A DNA stretch of 64,000 nt from an uncultured bacterium (GTDB lineage: Bacteria > Margulisbacteria > Marinamargulisbacteria > SXXA01): positions 62,001-126,000 of the forward strand of contig CAIPHK010000021.1 in the NCBI GenBank assembly GCA_903864835.1, read 5' to 3'. The translations under genes were made by a program, and so were the position numbers. Each line of letters starts with the position of its first letter. The stretch's first letter is position 1. Of the stretch, positions 18,074-26,693 are shown piece after piece. Below the pieces are notes generated by a model. That model saw only the letters and a list, made by a program, of their open reading frames with translations, made no database searches and was not told where the DNA came from.

Positions 18074-19014
18074 AGCGATCCATTGTTGCCGTTCTTGTGT
18101 TGAGTCTTCTATGGTGCGGGACCGACCGTCTAGCTTGTCAGACCCCGGAGGTGACACGTCGCCCTGTGGTTCGCGATGATTTTGAACTCAAATACCGAGA
18201 TGGTATGCAGATGGAGCAGTTGCGGCTCTTCCCTCAAGCAAAAGGGATCTACATCGACATCGGTCGGCAATTTATTCGGATGTCGGAGAGTGGCCGGCCC
18301 AAAGAGGCACTTGTGGCTCAATTGCCAGTTGTCTTAAGTGCCGTGTATCGGCTGGGAATTGTGACGGCCCGCGACAACTACTACAACGTTCATCCGTTGG
18401 TTTACCAATTGGATTCGTTTCAGGATACCCAAACCGTGATCGATCAAGTGCTCATTATTATGGGCGAGCTTCGGCGTCAGGGGTTTGTTGGACGCGCGTT
18501 GTATGAAAGTTTGTATTTTTCAAGGGCCTTGAATCGTGTTGCTTGGGCCAATAAGTTGTTAATTGGTACCGCCTGGAAAAATTATGTCATTTGTCCGCCG
18601 ACGGATGTCATTGGAATGGTGACGATGGCGATGTCAGATTTGGACCAATTACTGGTGCTTCAGGAGTTGCCCCCCAATTTGAAGTTGATGGTGATTCCCG
18701 CCGATAGAGATTCTGCGCAGGTGCTCAACGAGAAATATACAGATCGGTTTAAGCAACTGACCAAGGACTCCGTAGAAATGCGAACCTATCGATTGATGAA
18801 TTTTGAGGATGACCCTACTAATTTGGCTCGATTAACGGCTAAACGGACGCTGAATCAGGTGTATGGGGCGCTGGAGTTTTATAATGCACCGGAAACTCAG
18901 CAAATGATTGGGCTGGGTAAAACGAATTACACCTTGGAACGGATCCTATCCAAGGATAATCAGCCTTTTTTTAAGGTCTGCGAACAATTGGTAACCCTGA
19001 TTGGAATTTATTAG
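18070..19014 (+). CDS. Predicted secreted protein of unknown function
   Basis: This 314-residue protein has an N-terminal signal peptide (MKRSIVAVLVLSLLWC, then cleavage before about residue 23) and no recognised domain. It is mostly alpha-helical by composition, with repeated leucine-rich helices (for example LYFSRALNRVAWANKL) and a conserved-looking NYVICPPTDVIGM stretch. A lipobox is not convincing (RLAC). It is coupled to purL by an ATGA overlap; GGAGG at 18054-18058 may serve its ATG at 18070. It probably acts in the periplasm or envelope. Function unknown. Confidence 0.7.
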   Translation: MKRSIVAVLVLSLLWCGTDRLACQTPEVTRRPVVRDDFELKYRDGMQMEQLRLFPQAKGIYIDIGRQFIRMSESGRPKEALVAQLPVVLSAVYRLGIVTARDNYYNVHPLVYQLDSFQDTQTVIDQVLIIMGELRRQGFVGRALYESLYFSRALNRVAWANKLLIGTAWKNYVICPPTDVIGMVTMAMSDLDQLLVLQELPPNLKLMVIPADRDSAQVLNEKYTDRFKQLTKDSVEMRTYRLMNFEDDPTNLARLTAKRTLNQVYGALEFYNAPETQQMIGLGKTNYTLERILSKDNQPFFKVCEQLVTLIGIY

Positions 19015-19035
19015 GGGTTGATTCTGGGCGGCAGG

Positions 19036-19683
19036 CTAAGCGGACGTCGCATTGACGCTACATAGGCACTGATCAACAAATAGTTGTAGTTTTTCCGACG
19101 AGTCAATGAGAGACGACGGAATCGCCGTTTCAGACGGAATTTGCAGATTTTTTATCTGAGGAAAATGTCGATAGATATCTTTCATAAATAAAGAATAGCC
19201 GTTGCCAATCGCGGCAAGGGCGGTGTTTCTGAGGTCAGCATGCGCGATTTCCTGAACGAGCGCAACGAGGTTGCCGGAATCCAGTGGGCGGATTCGAAAG
19301 TGGTCCATTTTCGTGCTAAAACGGGATAAAGCGAGTGATTGTTCAATACTCGCGCCCAGTGTTTTGACGTCGTGGACGTAATCAGCCGCACCGGCATCAA
19401 TGCAGTGTTGTCGTTCGGCTTGGGTATTTTTTTCGGACACAACAATAAATTCGGGCAATGTATTAATTGCAATAAATGATGCGAGTTGTTTTGGCGTACA
19501 TTTTGTCTTTTGGTTTAGACAATAGATGACCACTCGGATGCGATAGCTCAATGATCGAAATTCATCCATCAAAGTCGACGGCGAATTAAACTCGATGATG
19601 TCATAAGTCGTTCCAAGGCTATCGGAGATAGCCGCACGTTGTTCGGGGTCCGTCGTCAATAACGCAACCAATGGTCGGCTCAT
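19036..19683 (-). CDS. Pseudo-receiver (degenerate response-regulator) protein
   Basis: This 215-residue protein opens like a CheY receiver (PLVALLTTDPEQRAAISDSL) and keeps the pattern of alternating strands and helices, with EFIVVSEKN and AGAADYVHDVK where the switch Ser/Thr and conserved Lys lie. The strand that should end in the phosphorylated aspartate reads VVIYCLNQ, with no aspartate. The remaining 90 residues have no recognised output domain. The protein is therefore likely a phosphorylation-independent adaptor. The ATG at 19683 has AGGTGGGG upstream. Receiver assignment is moderate. Confidence 0.6.
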   Translation of the reverse strand: MSRPLVALLTTDPEQRAAISDSLGTTYDIIEFNSPSTLMDEFRSLSYRIRVVIYCLNQKTKCTPKQLASFIAINTLPEFIVVSEKNTQAERQHCIDAGAADYVHDVKTLGASIEQSLALSRFSTKMDHFRIRPLDSGNLVALVQEIAHADLRNTALAAIGNGYSLFMKDIYRHFPQIKNLQIPSETAIPSSLIDSSEKLQLFVDQCLCSVNATSA

Positions 19684-19753
19684 GATACCCCACCTTTTTC
19701 CCTTTTTTAAAAACTGAGAAAGAAAATAAGAAATCTTTTAAATAAAAGCAAGC

Positions 19754-21865
19754 GTGAATATCCTTGGCGACCTGGAGTCCCAGAGATACTATGAAAAAAT
19801 GTTGGATTTCTCCATTGGATTGAGGCCGTTATTAAATGACTACGCATTGCGGCAACTGGCACGCTTGGGCATTCATACGGTGGGAGATGTGTTGGGGTAT
19901 TTTCCTAGGGGGTACCAGGATCGTCGCAATATTCCCCGGATTTCCCAAGTAACAGGGAGCGGGGTGCAGCTTGTAACGGGAATGGTAGAAGCCGTGACCG
20001 AAGAAGTGGTTAAAAACCGGGTATCGATTTTGAAGTGCCGCATACGGGATGTGAGTGGTGCAATCGAATTGGTTTTTTTTAATCAATCATTTCTCAAGCC
20101 CGTATTGAAAGTGGGCCTTCAATTGGTCGCGGCAGGGAAAGTCGAGGTGAATTCATATACGGGTAGTCGCCAGCTGATGGTGTCTGAATTGGATATTATT
20201 CGGTCTGAGGCGGATCGTCGGATGGCATTGGGTGTGATTGTTCCCATTTACCCGTTGTCTCAAGGGTTATATCAATCTCGAGTTCGCGGCATTATTTTGG
20301 AGGTAATAGAAAAGGTTGTTGGGCAAGTGGACGATCACCTTCCGTTGTGGGTTCGCGACAAATTGAATTTGATGCCCCTAAGCGATGCCCTTAAAGAACT
20401 CCATTTGCCCACTTCGCCCCATCTTTGTACGGCGGCACGGCAACGGATTGTCTTCGATGAATTCTTGAGATTTCAAATGGCGTTGGTTGAAAAACGACAG
20501 GTTCGGTCTCGAGAAACAACGGACATTCGGTTCGTGTCGACTCATTGCCTGCTGGATCGATATATGGAATCGCTGACGTATCGGTTGACGGCTGACCAGA
20601 CTGCGGCAATATCCGATGTTGTTGGCGACGTGATATCGGGGCGCGCAATGAATCGATTGATTCAGGGAGATGTTGGAAGTGGTAAGACGGATGTTATTGC
20701 GGCGGCATTGCTGTTGGCGATTGGGTCTGGATTTCAAGCCGCATTGATGGTCCCTACGGAGGTGCTGGCTGAGCAACATTTTAGACGGTTCTCGGACCAG
20801 TTTTCAGAGTTGGGGGTTAACGTGGTTCTGGTCAAAGGCGGGCAACGAAGCCGGGAACGAAAAGCGGCAATTGCGAGAATGGCATCCGGTGAGCCCATGG
20901 TTGCGATTGGAACTCATGCGTTGATTGAAGTGCCCGTGGTTTTGCCCAATCTTGGGTTAGTGGTGGTGGACGAGCAGCATCGGTTCGGGGTGATGCAACG
21001 CATGAAGTTAAATCAAAAGTCGATGACCCCGCATTGCCTATTTACAACAGCGACGCCGATCCCACGGTCGTTTATGCTGACGGTGTTTGGAGATTTGGAC
21101 AAAACGATTATCCGAGAACTTCCTCCCGGGCGTCGCCCACCCCAGACGGTGTTTTTCCCGTTAAATGCGATTGGGAAAGTCTGGGAATTGTGTCGGGGCC
21201 AGTTATCGGCAGGACACCAAGTGTATATCGTGTACCCTCTAGTTGAAGAGTCTGAAAAAATGGATTTGGCGTCTGCAATGGATGGCTATGTTGGTGTGTG
21301 TCAGGAATTTCCTTCTATTTCCGTTGGCTTGGTCCATGGCCGGCTGCCAAGTGTCGAAAAAAATAATATTATGGCTCGGTTTAAATCGGGAGAAATTAAA
21401 GTTTTAGTGGCGACAACGGTTATCGAGGTGGGGATTGATGTGCCAAACGCCACGGTTATGGTGATCGTCAACTCAGAACGATTTGGGCTGTCTCAGTTAC
21501 ATCAGTTGCGGGGGCGGGTTGGACGTGGGGCGGCCCGGAGTTATTGTATTTTGTTGGGAAAAGCAAAAACAGAAGTCGCACAACGGAGGATGGATGCAAT
21601 GGTCCAGATATCAGATGGGTTTCAACTGGCGGAGTTGGATTTGAAATTGAGAGGACCTGGAGAGTTGTTAGGGACACGTCAATCGGGCTTACCGAATTTT
21701 AAAATGGCCGACTTGGTACAAGATCAGTCCTTGTTGAGTTTGGCGCATCGGACCGCAATGCGCATATTTGAGCGAGATTCTGAACTGACTCGGATCGAAA
21801 ATGCAGGGCTGGCCCGTTGGTACCGATCTGCGACGCCGTTCACGGTAGAAACCCGGTTGAACTGA
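19754..21865 (+). CDS. recG: ATP-dependent DNA helicase RecG
   Basis: This 703-residue superfamily 2 helicase reverses stalled replication forks and branch-migrates Holliday junctions. An N-terminal OB/wedge domain (including GYFPRGYQDRR) is followed by Walker A GDVGSGKT, VDEQHRFG (motif II), TATPIPRS (motif III), and TTVIEVGIDVPNA and QLRGRVGRG (motifs V and VI), with the RecG-specific C-terminal GPGELLGTRQSGLP. The GTG at 19754 gives near-standard length; an ATG 15 codons downstream (19799) is an alternative since no clear ribosome site precedes either. Ends in a TGATG overlap with rsmD. Confidence 0.95.
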   Translation: MNILGDLESQRYYEKMLDFSIGLRPLLNDYALRQLARLGIHTVGDVLGYFPRGYQDRRNIPRISQVTGSGVQLVTGMVEAVTEEVVKNRVSILKCRIRDVSGAIELVFFNQSFLKPVLKVGLQLVAAGKVEVNSYTGSRQLMVSELDIIRSEADRRMALGVIVPIYPLSQGLYQSRVRGIILEVIEKVVGQVDDHLPLWVRDKLNLMPLSDALKELHLPTSPHLCTAARQRIVFDEFLRFQMALVEKRQVRSRETTDIRFVSTHCLLDRYMESLTYRLTADQTAAISDVVGDVISGRAMNRLIQGDVGSGKTDVIAAALLLAIGSGFQAALMVPTEVLAEQHFRRFSDQFSELGVNVVLVKGGQRSRERKAAIARMASGEPMVAIGTHALIEVPVVLPNLGLVVVDEQHRFGVMQRMKLNQKSMTPHCLFTTATPIPRSFMLTVFGDLDKTIIRELPPGRRPPQTVFFPLNAIGKVWELCRGQLSAGHQVYIVYPLVEESEKMDLASAMDGYVGVCQEFPSISVGLVHGRLPSVEKNNIMARFKSGEIKVLVATTVIEVGIDVPNATVMVIVNSERFGLSQLHQLRGRVGRGAARSYCILLGKAKTEVAQRRMDAMVQISDGFQLAELDLKLRGPGELLGTRQSGLPNFKMADLVQDQSLLSLAHRTAMRIFERDSELTRIENAGLARWYRSATPFTVETRLN

Positions 21866-22461
21866 TGCGTGTTACTTCCGGGAAGTGGAAAGGATTTCCG
21901 CTCGATTATCCAAAAGACCGAGCCTTTCGGCCAACTCAGGAAAAGGTGCGGTCCGCGGTGTTTAACGTCCTGCAATACCAGATGGGGGGGGCGGATTTTT
22001 TGGATTTATATTGTGGGACCGGGGCGATGGGTTTTGAGGCTATATCTAGAGGGGCATCGACTGTAACCTTGGTGGATTCGAATGTCCGGTTTGCCGAAAA
22101 AAATCGAGAATCGTCTGTGGCCAGACTGTTACCGGAGGCCCAAGCTGATGCGCGTCGCCAGCTGACGGTAGTCCGGTCGGGTGTGCCTGATTATTTGCGA
22201 AAAACCCAGCTGTCCTTTGACGTTATCTTTATGGATCCCCCCTGGGATCAAGTGGGACTTTATGAGGATACATTCCGGCTTATCGCGGGCTCTGATATAC
22301 TCCGGCCAGACGGTGTTCTAGGTTGCGAACACCCCAAGCGTCTGGAATTGGTACTGCCTCCAGGATTAGCCATTGGGGAACGGTATGCCTATAGCGATAC
22401 GGTGGTTTCAATGATTTTTCGACGAGAGGTAACTGATGCAAGCAGCGATTTATCCGGGTAG
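21865..22461 (+). CDS. rsmD: 16S rRNA (guanine966-N2)-methyltransferase RsmD
   Basis: This 198-residue Rossmann methyltransferase methylates G966 of 16S rRNA during 30S assembly. It starts MRVTSGKWKG, with the RsmD-typical RPTQEKVRSAVFNVL, the SAM-binding LDLYCGTGAMGFEA and the catalytic MDPPW (DPPY-type) motif. The ATG at 21865 overlaps the recG stop and was chosen because it begins exactly at the family N-terminus. It overlaps coaD by 26 bases; rsmD-coaD pairing is common in bacteria. Confidence 0.93.
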   Translation: MRVTSGKWKGFPLDYPKDRAFRPTQEKVRSAVFNVLQYQMGGADFLDLYCGTGAMGFEAISRGASTVTLVDSNVRFAEKNRESSVARLLPEAQADARRQLTVVRSGVPDYLRKTQLSFDVIFMDPPWDQVGLYEDTFRLIAGSDILRPDGVLGCEHPKRLELVLPPGLAIGERYAYSDTVVSMIFRREVTDASSDLSG

Positions 22462-22915
22462 TTTTGATCCGATTACCAATGGGCATTTGGATGTGGTTCG
22501 GCGCGCGCTTTCATTAGTAAATCGTGTGGTTGTGGGGGTTATTTACAATCCCGAAAAAAATCCATTGTTCTCGCTCGAAGAACGAATGGACTTGATTCGA
22601 ACGTTATTTAAGGATGAACCTAGAGTTGAAGTTGCGTCGTTTAGTGGATTGTTGATTGATTTTGCAAGACTCCAGAATGTTTATACAATTATTCGTGGAT
22701 TACGAGCGGTGTCGGATTTTGACTATGAGTTTCAGATGGCAATTACCAATCGTCATCTATGTCCTAAGTTGGATACGGTATTTTTGATGACCGATGTGGA
22801 TTATTCATACCTTAGCTCCAGTTTAGTAAAGCAAGTGGCGCGTTTTGGAGGGGATGTGTCGTCTTTTGTTCCGATGGAAATTGAACTTAAATTAAAGGAA
22901 AAACTGGGATTATGA
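22436..22915 (+). CDS. coaD: Phosphopantetheine adenylyltransferase
   Basis: This 159-residue enzyme converts 4'-phosphopantetheine and ATP to dephospho-CoA, the penultimate step of CoA synthesis. The nucleotidyltransferase signature AIYPGSFDPITNGHLD lies at the N-terminus, IRGLRAVSDFDYEFQMA in the middle and YSYLSSSLVKQVA near the C-terminus. Length is typical. It follows rsmD with overlap and overlaps the next gene by ATGA. Confidence 0.96.
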   Translation: MQAAIYPGSFDPITNGHLDVVRRALSLVNRVVVGVIYNPEKNPLFSLEERMDLIRTLFKDEPRVEVASFSGLLIDFARLQNVYTIIRGLRAVSDFDYEFQMAITNRHLCPKLDTVFLMTDVDYSYLSSSLVKQVARFGGDVSSFVPMEIELKLKEKLGL

Positions 22916-23343
22916 ACGAAGTATTGGGTCTGATCGATTCGATTGAAGCAACGATTTTGGAGGGAAAAAAGGTTCCGTTTTCAGAAAAGGTGGTGTTGGA
23001 TGAACGCCGTCTTTTGGGGTTGTTAGACAAGCTTCGGTTGGTCGTTAAAAACGATTCGACACTGATTCGCCGGTCGATCGAAATGTCCTCGATGGATGAT
23101 GATCGGTCATCGCGAGCACCGGTGGTTATTGAAACACCGACAGGTATTCATCCTGATGTCTTGCGCCAAGCAGAAGATGAAAGTCTTCGAGTGCGTCGGA
23201 ATGCGGATGAATATGCAGATAATGTCTTGGCTCATCTCCAAATGGTAGTGACCCGAGCGCAGAAAAATATGATTAAGTTAGAACAAAGTATTGAATCCGG
23301 CCGGGACCATCTGGAAACCCGACGGAATGAATCAAAAGGATAA
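22912..23343 (+). CDS. Coiled-coil protein of unknown function (coaD neighbour)
   Basis: This 143-residue protein has an N-terminal segment GKKVPFSEKVVLDERRLLGLLDKLR, written here only as its core (KVVLDERRLLGLL), which resembles small coaD-linked proteins of Firmicutes often mislabelled as ATPase subunits. The C-terminal half (about 80-143) is a charged helix likely to form a coiled coil. It is coupled to coaD by an ATGA overlap and ends five bases before rph. No enzyme motif is visible. The function is not known to me; a DivIVA-like or scaffolding role is conceivable. Confidence 0.7.
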   Translation: MNEVLGLIDSIEATILEGKKVPFSEKVVLDERRLLGLLDKLRLVVKNDSTLIRRSIEMSSMDDDRSSRAPVVIETPTGIHPDVLRQAEDESLRVRRNADEYADNVLAHLQMVVTRAQKNMIKLEQSIESGRDHLETRRNESKG

Positions 23344-23347
23344 ACCA

Positions 23348-24073
23348 ATGGCACGTTTGGATGGTCGCGACGCACATGTGTCTCGGGAGTTAACAATTAT
23401 TAGGAATTTTACAAAATATTCCTTGGGATCGGTTCTTATTGCAACTGGGGATACCAAGGTGCTGTGTACGGCATCGATTGAAGATCGAGTGCCTCATTTC
23501 TTGAAAGACTCCGGCCAAGGATGGCTGACTGCCGAGTATTCATTGCTTCCGTCATCAACGTCGACTCGTGTTCAGCGCGAACTTAATAAAGGTCGACCGT
23601 CTGGTCGAACCAACGAGATTCAACGGTTGATCGGTCGTAGTTTGCGTGCAGCGATTGATTTAAAGCGCCTGGGTGAACGCACGATCCATATTGATTGTGA
23701 TGTGCTGCAGGCCGATGGGGGGACCCGCACAGCGTCTGTAACCGGCGCCATGATCGCATTGGCCGATGCGTGTGAGGCGTTGGTGTTGCGCCGATCATTA
23801 CCAGTGAGCCCTATTATTGCGCTGGTCACTGCGGTCAGCGTGGGAATTGTCGACGGAGTTCCCGTGAGCGATTTAACCTACGAAGAAGATTTTAGGGCGG
23901 ATGTAGACATGAATATTGTGATGGCCAACGCGGAGACATTTGTAGAGGTTCAAGGGACCGCTGAGAAGTCGTCTTATAGTCGGTCACAGCTCGATGCGAT
24001 GTTGGGACTTGCACAAGCGTCATTGGCGGAAATGAATACTAAAATTCGATCACAGGTGCCGTTGCCGTTTTAA
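23348..24073 (+). CDS. rph: Ribonuclease PH
   Basis: This 241-residue phosphorolytic exoribonuclease trims tRNA 3' ends. It has the family opening RLDGRDAHVSRELTI, the VLCTASIEDRVP strand, the GRTNEIQRLIGRSLRA phosphate-binding segment, and DVLQADGGTRTASVTG with DLTYEEDFRADVDMN (catalytic aspartates). The ATG at 23348 has AAGGA seven bases upstream and gives the usual length; longer in-frame starts are not supported. It runs into the protease gene with a TAATG overlap. Confidence 0.96.
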   Translation: MARLDGRDAHVSRELTIIRNFTKYSLGSVLIATGDTKVLCTASIEDRVPHFLKDSGQGWLTAEYSLLPSSTSTRVQRELNKGRPSGRTNEIQRLIGRSLRAAIDLKRLGERTIHIDCDVLQADGGTRTASVTGAMIALADACEALVLRRSLPVSPIIALVTAVSVGIVDGVPVSDLTYEEDFRADVDMNIVMANAETFVEVQGTAEKSSYSRSQLDAMLGLAQASLAEMNTKIRSQVPLPF

Positions 24074-24966
24074 TGACGTCGTTTCGGAGTGGTCTGTTAG
24101 GGTTTGGGTTGGGGGTGGTGACGTGTGTCTTTGTCGGATTTTCTCGCGTGATTCCGTTGCCGATGTTGGCACGGGTGAGTACGACAATTCAATCGGCATA
24201 TATCGATCGAGACCTTGACCTCCGCGCTTTAGAAGTTGGTGCGATTCGAGGGTACCTCGGCGTTTTGAATGATCCCCACACCCGATGGATTGATCCCGAA
24301 ACGTTGCAAAAAATGAGGCATCATTTGAAGGGGGAGTCGGCGAGCTCTGTCACGTTTGATCCAGTAGATCACGTCACGGTTATTGGGAGGGTCGGGTATC
24401 TTCGGATTACCAGTTTTGAGAGCTTAACCTTGGCGACCGATGTTCGAAATGCCGTCCGCTTGTTAATTCAGCAAGGAGTAGCCGGGCTTATTATTGACCT
24501 GCGAGGGAACGGAGGTGGCCTTTATTCGAGCGGGGTGAAAGTGGCCAACCTATTTTTGTCCGATGTTCCTGTAGTTCACACTGTGGATCGATTGGGGAAG
24601 TCCCGGACGGAGCGTGCACCAGAGAATCCCGAATTTGGATCGATTCCACTTGTGGTTTTGGTCAATGAGGCGTCTGCGTCCTCATCCGAAATATTTGCAG
24701 GTGCGATTCAAGACAATCATCGTGGAAAAATAGTCGGCCATTCGACGTATGGCAAAGCGACGATGCAGAAAGTGTTGCCGCTTCAAGATGGATCGGCGGT
24801 GTTGTATACAACGGCACGTTACTTTACTCCCTTAGGCCACGATATTTCAAAAAAGGGGATTGCGGTCGATGTGGTATTGCCTAAAGCAGATGCGGTTGGG
24901 ACTGGAAATGTGGGACTGGATCCACAGGTTCAGGCTGCGAAACGCCTTCTGGAGGCGGGGGGGTAG
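24073..24966 (+). CDS. S41 carboxyl-terminal processing protease lacking the PDZ domain
   Basis: This 297-residue protein has an N-terminal membrane anchor or signal peptide (about 7-24), the helical GYLGVLNDPHTRWIDP segment found before the PDZ domain in CtpA proteases, then only about 20 residues before the protease core (VGYLRITSF, LIIDLRGNGGG). The catalytic pair fits S203 (NEASASSSEI) and K228 (GHSTYGKAT), 25 residues apart as in E. coli Prc. The PDZ domain of roughly 80 residues that normally gates the active site is missing. It probably acts in the periplasm on unfolded or tagged proteins. Convergent with the FhlB-like gene. Confidence 0.85.
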   Translation: MTSFRSGLLGFGLGVVTCVFVGFSRVIPLPMLARVSTTIQSAYIDRDLDLRALEVGAIRGYLGVLNDPHTRWIDPETLQKMRHHLKGESASSVTFDPVDHVTVIGRVGYLRITSFESLTLATDVRNAVRLLIQQGVAGLIIDLRGNGGGLYSSGVKVANLFLSDVPVVHTVDRLGKSRTERAPENPEFGSIPLVVLVNEASASSSEIFAGAIQDNHRGKIVGHSTYGKATMQKVLPLQDGSAVLYTTARYFTPLGHDISKKGIAVDVVLPKADAVGTGNVGLDPQVQAAKRLLEAGG

Positions 24967-24967
24967 G

Positions 24968-25321
24968 TTAGGCCTTCTTCGACTTCTTCATTTTGTCCAA
25001 TTGGTAGACAAACGCGAGCACCTCGGCAACTAGAGTATATAGTTCGCCTGGAATTTCAGTATTTAAATCTAATTTACTGAGTAATTCGGTTAACGTTTCG
25101 TCTTCGTAGAATGGGATTCGATTTTCTTCGGCTAGCTCTAATATTTTCTCGGCAACGGAGGCTTTTCCTGTCGCAATAATCTTAGGCGCTTTGTCTTTTC
25201 CAACCTGATATTTGATGGCGATTGCCCGGAGATCTTTTCGTTCCGGCAACTGAAGCTCATCAAGGTGGCGCTTGAGCTTCTTAGCTTTTTTATTGAGTAA
25301 TGCCTGGGGTATTTTTTTCAT
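24968..25321 (-). CDS. FhlB/YlqH-like protein (FlhB cytoplasmic-domain homologue)
   Basis: This 117-residue protein matches the C-terminal cytoplasmic domain of the flagellar export switch FlhB (AIKYQVGKDKAPKIIATGK, then ENRIPFYEDETLTELLSKL) without the membrane part. The NPTH autocleavage sequence is not present at the start. Such stand-alone domains are known as FhlB or YlqH and can partly replace the FlhB domain in switching export substrate class. It is coupled by ATGA to the upstream FliK-like gene, the same order as ylqG-ylqH in Bacillus. Confidence 0.85.
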   Translation of the reverse strand: MKKIPQALLNKKAKKLKRHLDELQLPERKDLRAIAIKYQVGKDKAPKIIATGKASVAEKILELAEENRIPFYEDETLTELLSKLDLNTEIPGELYTLVAEVLAFVYQLDKMKKSKKA

Positions 25322-26607
25322 ACTTCTGTGTTGATTCTAGATAATGTATCAAGGTTAAGTTTGGGCAATAGCAGCTGTTTAATGTCGATTCTCTTTTCAG
25401 TGGTTTGAAGCCCCACTAATTCATAATCGTGGGCACTGACTTGGTCTTTGAACTCACCAATCCATTTGGTTACCAGTTGGCGACTGTCGGCACGGTCGCT
25501 GCTAACGGTCATCCAAATCTTTTTATCAAGAATATCAAGAACGACTGCCATTTCGCCCAAATCCTGTGTCTCGAATTTTACAATAATGCGGGTTTTTTGA
25601 GTGTTGTATTCTGTCTTTTTTTTCAGAGGGTCTTTTCGTACTAGTAGTTCCATTACCGCTTGGCCTTGCATCCATGGATTGGGAAACTGCCAGTATCCGA
25701 ACCGATCGTTACCCACCTGTTGAGCAACCTGCTCGGACATAATGGCTTGGCTGGTAAGTGATTCCAAGAATCCAGCGATACCACTTTGGAGGTTGGTGGA
25801 GGCTTTTAGAAACCGTTCCAATGCGGAGGTCATGCCCTCGTTGGACATTTTTTGTCGGAGGCCTCCGATGAATTCATATAGGGTTTTAAAATCCTTAATC
25901 AGGCCACCCCGACTCAATTCCGACCAGTCCATCCGGTCGTTAGGATCTTTGGAGAGTTTTTTTAACGAGTCGTCGAGTTCGGATACCGCAGCACTTAATC
26001 CGGCTAAAAGTCCTGAATCTAAGAATGTACTCGCAAAATTCATGCCGAGTTGAAACTGAGACATATCGGACTGCAGCTGCTGCAATTGCTGATTAATTTG
26101 GAGTTGGTTGTTAAGAAAATGGCCGATGATATCCACGCTTCGGGGTGTTTCCGCCAATCCTTTGGACAGGCTGACTACCGACGACTCGAGAGAGTTGGTT
26201 GATTTTCGGCCTTTGACTAAGGTTTGAACGGTTTCAAAATTGGGACCGGATGCTTCGAGTCCAAATTGAAGAATCGTCGACATAATTTGAATATTCTCGG
26301 TGGTTGGGGCTTTTTGAATATGAACGAGCTGATCCACTATGTCTGCTCGCGAAATGGGCCGTGCGATGGTTTCTCTGGGGGATGTCGACGTGGTTCCGTC
26401 GGCCTTGGTGACGGGTTTTAAGGCGGATACTTTTGCTGCGCTATCGACAGCAGGCGGTGCATTAACGTTTTTGTTGACGCCTTGACTTTCTTCTATGGAG
26501 AACGCTTTTTTAATATTGCCGGCCTCATCGACCTTAGGCGATGATTTGACTGACGTATCAAAAATGCCAGAATGTCGTGGTCCGCTTGCGTTGATTCCTA
26601 AACCCAT
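25318..26607 (-). CDS. FliK/YlqG-like protein
   Basis: This 429-residue protein has a low-complexity, Lys/Ser/Ala-rich first third (about 1-100), a helical middle, and a C-terminal domain (about 325-429) that resembles the FliK hook-length-control C-domain (IIVKFETQDLGEMAVVLDI, then DRADSRQLVTKWIGEFKDQV). It is paired with an FlhB-domain homologue as in the ylqG-ylqH operon. The ATG at 26607 has GAGGTG upstream. A role in ruler or export-switch function is inferred from pairing; sequence similarity alone is moderate. Confidence 0.6.
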   Translation of the reverse strand: MGLGINASGPRHSGIFDTSVKSSPKVDEAGNIKKAFSIEESQGVNKNVNAPPAVDSAAKVSALKPVTKADGTTSTSPRETIARPISRADIVDQLVHIQKAPTTENIQIMSTILQFGLEASGPNFETVQTLVKGRKSTNSLESSVVSLSKGLAETPRSVDIIGHFLNNQLQINQQLQQLQSDMSQFQLGMNFASTFLDSGLLAGLSAAVSELDDSLKKLSKDPNDRMDWSELSRGGLIKDFKTLYEFIGGLRQKMSNEGMTSALERFLKASTNLQSGIAGFLESLTSQAIMSEQVAQQVGNDRFGYWQFPNPWMQGQAVMELLVRKDPLKKKTEYNTQKTRIIVKFETQDLGEMAVVLDILDKKIWMTVSSDRADSRQLVTKWIGEFKDQVSAHDYELVGLQTTEKRIDIKQLLLPKLNLDTLSRINTEV

Positions 26608-26693
26608 GTGCTCAATTCACCTCGACGCTTTAATTCCCGTAAATGGGTCTACCTAACCACAATCGAAAAAACTCGGAAAACACTTGTATGCAA

